From Bacillota bacterium (lineage in GTDB: Bacteria; Bacillota; Clostridia; Saccharofermentanales; Fastidiosipilaceae), in NCBI GenBank assembly GCA_023442635.1, contig JAEZYR010000093.1, positions 1-9,174 on the forward strand: DNA of 9,174 nucleotides, given 5' to 3'. Below the pieces are notes generated by a model that did not search any database, had not been told where the DNA came from, and saw nothing but the letters and a program-made list of their open reading frames with translations. Below are positions 6,126 through 9,174 of the stretch, piece by piece. The translations under genes were made by a program, and so were the position numbers. The stretch's first letter is position 1. The number at the start of each line of letters is the position of its first letter.

Positions 6126-7064
6126 TTAAGCCTGCTTTGGCCATAGTTCTTCAGGATAGTGTCCTCTGGCTGTTAAATCGGCAATAGCCTGCTGAACAGA
6201 AGCTAGGTCTTCTGGATAGGTGATGCCATACCATTTTTCCTCAGACGGCAAGACCTGAACCACCGCCTTTTGATCCTGGATCAGTCGGCCCACAACGGCG
6301 GGCAAGTAGCACTCGGCCTTGAGCGGATTCTCTCCCAACTCATGTTCAAGGAAAGACTTGAAATGGGCTTCCAACTCAGGGATAAAAGCTTCGGGAAAGC
6401 CCCACAGATTCATTGAGGCAATCGAATCTGAGGACAAGGGCTGCCAAGTCTTGCCTTCGTCTTCGGTATAGGCCGTGTCGCCTTGGGCATTGGAGGCGAT
6501 CCGCGTCCGCTCTACGATATGAGAGAGCTGTCCGTTTTCGTTGACATCGCAAATACCACGAGAAACCGTACCGTGCTCAGTAACCGTATTGCCTAAACGA
6601 TAGCCCACCATAGCTAGGCGCAAACGCCCTTGCCCATCCCTATCTTCGCCTTGCAGGAAGCTGTAAAGCTGCTGAAAGCCTGTCGCCCCATAATAGTCAT
6701 CGGCATTGATGGCGGCAAAGGGGCCTTCGATGACCTTTCGGGCTGCCAAAACGGCCTGAGCCGTGCCCCATGGTTTTTCGCGACCCTCTGGGCGCTTAAA
6801 ACCAGATGGGAGGTCGTCCAAATCCTGGAAGACATATTTGACGGGCAGATGGGCGGCCACTCGATCTCCGATGCGCTCCTTAAAGAGGTCAGCAAAGTCT
6901 TGGCGGATCACAAAAACAACTTCTTCGAAACCGGCCTTCCAGGCATCATAGATGGCGTAATCCAAAATAGCCTGCTGGTGTTGGCCTACAGCAGCGATTT
7001 GCTTGAGACCGCCATAGCGGCTCCCCATGCCAGCGGCCATAATGACGAGGCTTACCTTTTTCAT
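6126..7064 (-). CDS. Sugar-phosphate nucleotidyltransferase (NTP_transferase family)
   Basis: Rossmann-type nucleotidyltransferase of 312 residues that probably activates a sugar phosphate (or a related phosphoester) with an NTP for cell-surface glycan synthesis. The nucleotide-binding loop is MAAGMGSRYGGLKQ (9-22), the base-recognition segment REKPWGTAQAVLAA (95-108), and the metal-binding Asp pair is INADDYYG (119-126). A C-terminal WYGITYPEDLASVQQAI segment is typical of GalU/LicC-like enzymes, but the exact substrate cannot be read from sequence. The ATG at 7064 lies 6 nt after the oxidoreductase stop, and its GGAG ribosome binding site overlaps that stop, so the two are translationally coupled. 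The gene ends at the shared terminator. Confidence 0.9.
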   Translation of the reverse strand: MKKVSLVIMAAGMGSRYGGLKQIAAVGQHQQAILDYAIYDAWKAGFEEVVFVIRQDFADLFKERIGDRVAAHLPVKYVFQDLDDLPSGFKRPEGREKPWGTAQAVLAARKVIEGPFAAINADDYYGATGFQQLYSFLQGEDRDGQGRLRLAMVGYRLGNTVTEHGTVSRGICDVNENGQLSHIVERTRIASNAQGDTAYTEDEGKTWQPLSSDSIASMNLWGFPEAFIPELEAHFKSFLEHELGENPLKAECYLPAVVGRLIQDQKAVVQVLPSEEKWYGITYPEDLASVQQAIADLTARGHYPEELWPKQA

Positions 7065-7070
7065 ATTGCT

Positions 7071-8177
7071 TTACTCCTTACTTTCAGATGGGATGACTGG
7101 ATCGCTGAGTGCAGGTCTTGAGGTGGACATGTGGATTCTTTCGTTGCGGCGGTCAGACTCAAAGCAAGCTTCCATCACGCGCATGACATATAGGGCTTCT
7201 TCGGGATAGACGGCTGGTTTGGCGCGCCCCTCAAGCACAGCTGCGAAATTGTGATAAAAAGCTATCCAATCTTCTCTTTCTACGGGCACATCGAGTCGTT
7301 CTTCACTAAATCTAGTGCGCGGAGCCATGGTCTTTGTGGGGCCCGCCGCCGTGTATAGAATCTCTTCCTCCCAATCCGTATGTCGATCTTGGGCGCGAAC
7401 AATTTGGCCATTGACTTCCCAATCTTGGATAATCAGGGTGCCCACATCTCCGCGGATATGCCAGCGCGGCTCGCCCACAAAGCAACAGGTGTCAACTTCA
7501 ATAACGGCTAGCAGACCAGAGGCAAAAAGCAATTCCGCATGAAAGCCATCGTCAACCTGTGGGTAATGGGTATGGTGCATGCGGCAATTTACGGTCAGCA
7601 GATCCTCATCTACCATCATCAGGATCTGGTCAATCAAGTGAACGCCCCAGTCAAGCATCATACCGCCGCCAGCCTCAGGGGCAATGCGCCAGCCATCTGG
7701 AATACCACGCGAGCCATGAACGTGGGACTTGATCAGATAAGGGCGCCCGATCAGCTGCTCGCGGATAACGCCTTTGACGCTGAGGTAATCTGGATCCCAG
7801 CGGCGGTTTTGGTGGATGGAGAAGCACTTGCCCGTCTCGCGCTGAACAGCCATGACAGCTTCTAATTCTTGGCTGTTCATCGTAACGGGTTTTTCGCAGA
7901 TGACGTGCTTGCCATGCCGCATAGCTCGGATCGCATAATCCGCATGGAAATTGTTTGGGCAGGCTATAACGATCAATTCAATCTCGGGATCTGACAGAAC
8001 TTCTTCGGCCGACTCATAGGCTCTAAGTCCGCGTTCTGCTGCGACCTCCCGCCTTTTCGGGTCGATGTCATAGGCACCGACAATCTCAAATTCAGGAGCC
8101 CTTTCGGCCACGTTTTTGTGGTGCCAACCAGCCATCCCGCCATAGCCAATAAAAGCCATCCGATGTTTTTGTTGCAT
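7071..8177 (-). CDS. Gfo/Idh/MocA family NAD(P)-dependent oxidoreductase
   Basis: Sugar or inositol-type dehydrogenase family, 368 residues. The N-terminal Rossmann fold has MAFIGYGGMAGWHH (7-20; GxGxxG-like) and Asp37 in GAYDIDP for NAD(P) binding; HVICEKPVT (91-99) carries the conserved EKP with the catalytic Lys96. The substrate domain has GGGMMLDWGVHLIDQ (170-184) with the conserved Asp176 and His180. Substrate unknown. The ATG at 8177 has only a modest AAAGG site. It is the first gene of a coupled pair with the nucleotidyltransferase, suggesting a joint role in making or recycling an activated sugar. A palindrome overlapping the promoter region suggests regulation. Confidence 0.93.
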   Translation of the reverse strand: MQQKHRMAFIGYGGMAGWHHKNVAERAPEFEIVGAYDIDPKRREVAAERGLRAYESAEEVLSDPEIELIVIACPNNFHADYAIRAMRHGKHVICEKPVTMNSQELEAVMAVQRETGKCFSIHQNRRWDPDYLSVKGVIREQLIGRPYLIKSHVHGSRGIPDGWRIAPEAGGGMMLDWGVHLIDQILMMVDEDLLTVNCRMHHTHYPQVDDGFHAELLFASGLLAVIEVDTCCFVGEPRWHIRGDVGTLIIQDWEVNGQIVRAQDRHTDWEEEILYTAAGPTKTMAPRTRFSEERLDVPVEREDWIAFYHNFAAVLEGRAKPAVYPEEALYVMRVMEACFESDRRNERIHMSTSRPALSDPVIPSESKE

Positions 8178-8233
8178 GGGGAGCCTTTCTTTCGCCTGTC
8201 TGATTCAAAGAACAGGCCTTCTTTCTTGCGTTT

Positions 8234-8252
8234 ATTTTAGCGAAAACTTCGC
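8234..8252 (-). promoter_or_regulatory. Promoter with adjacent palindrome upstream of the oxidoreductase
   Basis: On the minus strand TAAAAT (8234-8239) is a one-mismatch -10 box, predicting a start near 8227; the -35 is poor. Directly upstream lies a perfect inverted repeat GCGAA-AAC-TTCGC (8240-8252 on the plus strand), in the spacer where a repressor or activator could bind. A 6-bp GCCTGT/ACAGGC stem (8194-8199 with 8212-8217) falls in the leader. The operator role is an inference. Confidence 0.4.
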
Positions 8253-8320
8253 CGTTTGTTTTAGACCAAAAAAGAATGGCGCATTCAAAATTACCTTAAA
8301 AGCGAAGGTCTAAGTTATAG

Positions 8321-8351
8321 AAAAAGGAGGCAGCTTCTGTTGGAAGCTGCC
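8321..8351 (-). terminator. Intrinsic terminator overlapping the relic's 3' end
   Basis: On the minus strand a 9-bp perfect stem, GGCAGCTTC (8343-8351) with GAAGCTGCC (8329-8337), has a 5-nt loop and is followed by TCCTTTTTC. It would stop minus-strand transcription entering from the right, insulating the oxidoreductase promoter. There is no T tract on the plus strand. Confidence 0.72.
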
Positions 8352-8649
8352 GCAGTTCCGAGTCTTTTTGTAGGTATGCGTTGACTTCGTCATAGAACGG
8401 CAAGAAAGAGCGAACATTATCGACACAAGCTCTTTTTTTGAACTTGTGATCTAATCCCAGTGCTTCGGCTAGCGCGTTGGCGTAACTGTATTTATAGATG
8501 TAGTACTGATCTGGATAACGGAGCCACTAATAAGTCGTGATCGCATTTTCATCCTGGTAGTGACTCATCGCCTGGCTCCCCTTGAGAAGCTCATCAGCCT
8601 GTCTTTTGAAATTCTCTATGCGCTCATAGACATCGCGGTTCTCATCATA

Positions 8650-8671
8650 GAGAGCTATGAACATAGCTCTC
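8650..8671. repeat. Perfect 22-nt inverted repeat
   Basis: GAGAGCTATG (8650-8659), AA, CATAGCTCTC (8662-8671): a perfect 10-bp arm pair with a 2-nt centre. It lies inside the McrB-like relic (over the RAMFIAL codons). No T tract follows on either strand. The tiny centre suits a dimeric protein site or cruciform better than an RNA hairpin. Confidence 0.6.
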
Positions 8672-8700
8672 ACTTTTTCCGGCTCTAAAACCACTACAAG

Positions 8701-8891
8701 AACGCTACAAACGCAACACTTGAACGCATTTGCTTTTGAAAAAACGCATTTTGGGCTAAGGGAGCTTAAGTGTTGACCAGCAGGCTAAAATCTCGGTGTT
8801 TACTGGGTTTTAGGAGATTGGGGAGGTATGGATTTAGGGATAGTTGGTGCGTAATGCGTTTAGTAGGTGGGGCTGTGCGTTCGGGTGCGTT
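8701..8891. repeat. Inverted clusters of AACGCA motifs
   Basis: The plus strand carries AACGCA at 8710-8715, 8723-8728 and 8743-8748 (plus AACGCT at 8701-8706). The reverse complement TGCGTT occurs at 8855-8860, 8876-8881 and 8886-8891 (plus TGCGTA at 8848-8853). The two clusters face each other about 100 bp apart with roughly similar spacing, like degenerate terminal inverted repeats. Two copies extend to TGCGTTTAGT (8855-8864, 8886-8895). Confidence 0.4.
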
Positions 8892-9126
8892 TAGTGTGCT
8901 TAGGATGAAGAAAGTGGCTGTACTCGTGTGATATGAGCCACCCGCTCGATCTAAAGTTGAGTGGGCGGATGGTAATCCACTGTCCTGTTTTGTTTTGCTG
9001 ATAAGTATTCGATTGACTCGGACATTTTTCTCCATCAAACACTACACCTTACTATCACCTCTCGAAATTATATTTCCTTAAACTCTTGATTATTTTCCCT
9101 ATTCTGATATCATTCAATTAACAGAA

Positions 9127-9173
9127 CCTCTCCACGCTTAATGTAGATTTTCTACATGCGGACCACGGAGAGG
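9127..9173. repeat. Nested hairpin at the window's right edge
   Basis: The outer arms CCTCTCC (9127-9133) and GGAGAGG (9167-9173) are perfect complements. Inside them CGC (9135-9137) can pair with GCG (9158-9160), enclosing a perfect 7-bp stem ATGTAGA/TCTACAT (9141-9147 with 9151-9157) and a 3-nt loop. It could be the end of a mobile element, a structured RNA, or part of a terminator whose tail lies outside the window. Confidence 0.55.
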
Positions 9174-9174
9174 G

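Larger units (their letters stand above)
8296..8685 (-). pseudogene. Relic of an McrB-like AAA restriction ATPase, N-terminal region
   Basis: Decayed coding fragment missed by simple ORF calling. Reading minus from 8685, 52 codons (including VRAMFIALYDENRDVYERI and HYQDENAITTY) run to an in-frame TAG at 8527-8529, and 76 codons follow in the same frame (WLRYPDQYYIYKYS, then ALGLDHKFKKRACVDNVRSF, ending LRF and TAA at 8296-8298). The HYQDENAI...YxWLRYPDxYYIYKY pattern is what I recall from the N-terminal region of McrB-type 5-methylcytosine restriction AAA ATPases. The TAG replaces the residue before Trp, consistent with one base change from TTG or TGG. The usual first residues and the whole AAA motor are missing, so it cannot be functional. 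The assignment rests on memory of the family, not a search. Confidence 0.72.
8690..9174. other. Non-coding accessory stretch without a recognisable gene
   Basis: About 485 nt without a supportable gene. The left half is G-rich on the plus strand and holds the AACGCA/TGCGTT clusters. An imperfect 10-bp hairpin lies at 8938-8968. Beyond about 8970 the sequence becomes clearly AT-rich, with a TATAAT box on the minus strand (about 9068-9073) lacking a good -35. Short overlapping minus-strand frames of 60 and 90 codons start near 9040 but do not resemble proteins I know. The stretch ends in a nested hairpin. Confidence 0.6.

Noticed and set aside
8407..8438. AGAGC/GCTCT with a T tract on the plus strand, considered as a terminator
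   Set aside because: Only a 5-bp stem with a very long loop, inside the relic's coding sequence, with no plus-strand gene upstream.
8804..8839. G-rich run considered as a G-quadruplex
   Set aside because: The G tracts are mostly of two and unevenly spaced; no consistent four-tract G3 pattern.
8766..9042. Two overlapping minus-strand frames (about 60 and 90 codons) near a TATAAT box
   Set aside because: Neither resembles a known protein, they cross the AACGCA repeat cluster, and the -35 box is poor; not enough to call a gene.
9141..9157. Short stem ATGTAGA/TCTACAT considered as a Cas12-type CRISPR repeat
   Set aside because: Only a single copy is visible and the stem sequence and loop do not match a CRISPR repeat; no array or cas gene is present.

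Overview
The window looks like chromosomal DNA of a low-to-medium GC Firmicute (Bacillota), most likely a clostridial lineage. The main reasons are the rplU-prp-rpmA-obg ribosomal cluster with a protease-processed L27, strong AGGAGG-type ribosome binding sites, several GTG/TTG starts, and a UPF0340 (YwlG-type) gene. No species can be named from the sequence alone.

Layout. Positions 1-1344, all on the minus strand, hold a sigma-A-type promoter, a probable L21 leader, rplU (L21), prp (the L27 maturation protease), rpmA (L27 with a cleavable N-terminus), an intrinsic terminator, and the first 56 codons of obg/cgtA, which runs off the left edge. Upstream of this on the same strand are an unrecognised coiled-coil protein (1417-2004) and an UlaG-like metallo-beta-lactamase-fold hydrolase (2259-3020). 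Next comes a tightly overlapping three-gene unit (3099-5267): NusG domain II protein, Gx transporter/HepPP-synthase-subunit-I-like membrane protein, and an ApbE lipoprotein (FAD:protein FMN transferase). This trio resembles the EetA/EetB/FmnB core of flavin-based extracellular electron transfer and extracytosolic flavinylation loci. No flavinylated acceptor protein lies in the window.

A UPF0340 gene diverges on the plus strand (5342-5989). It ends in a hairpin followed by a strong bidirectional terminator shared with a convergent two-gene minus-strand operon, a Gfo/Idh/MocA oxidoreductase (7071-8177) and a sugar-phosphate nucleotidyltransferase (6126-7064). The gap and stop/RBS overlap between those two genes indicate translational coupling.

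The right end (8178-9174) has no intact gene. It holds a decayed fragment of an McrB-type AAA restriction ATPase N-terminal region (8296-8685, minus) with an in-frame TAG, a minus-strand intrinsic terminator overlapping its tail, a perfect 22-nt palindrome, two inverted clusters of an AACGCA motif, and an AT-rich stretch ending in a nested hairpin at the window edge. This looks like the worn remains of an accessory (defence or mobile) insertion. I see no clear new system. The most interesting points are the restriction relic with its repeat surroundings, the divergent L27 cleavage site beside its own protease, and the acceptor-less flavinylation trio.
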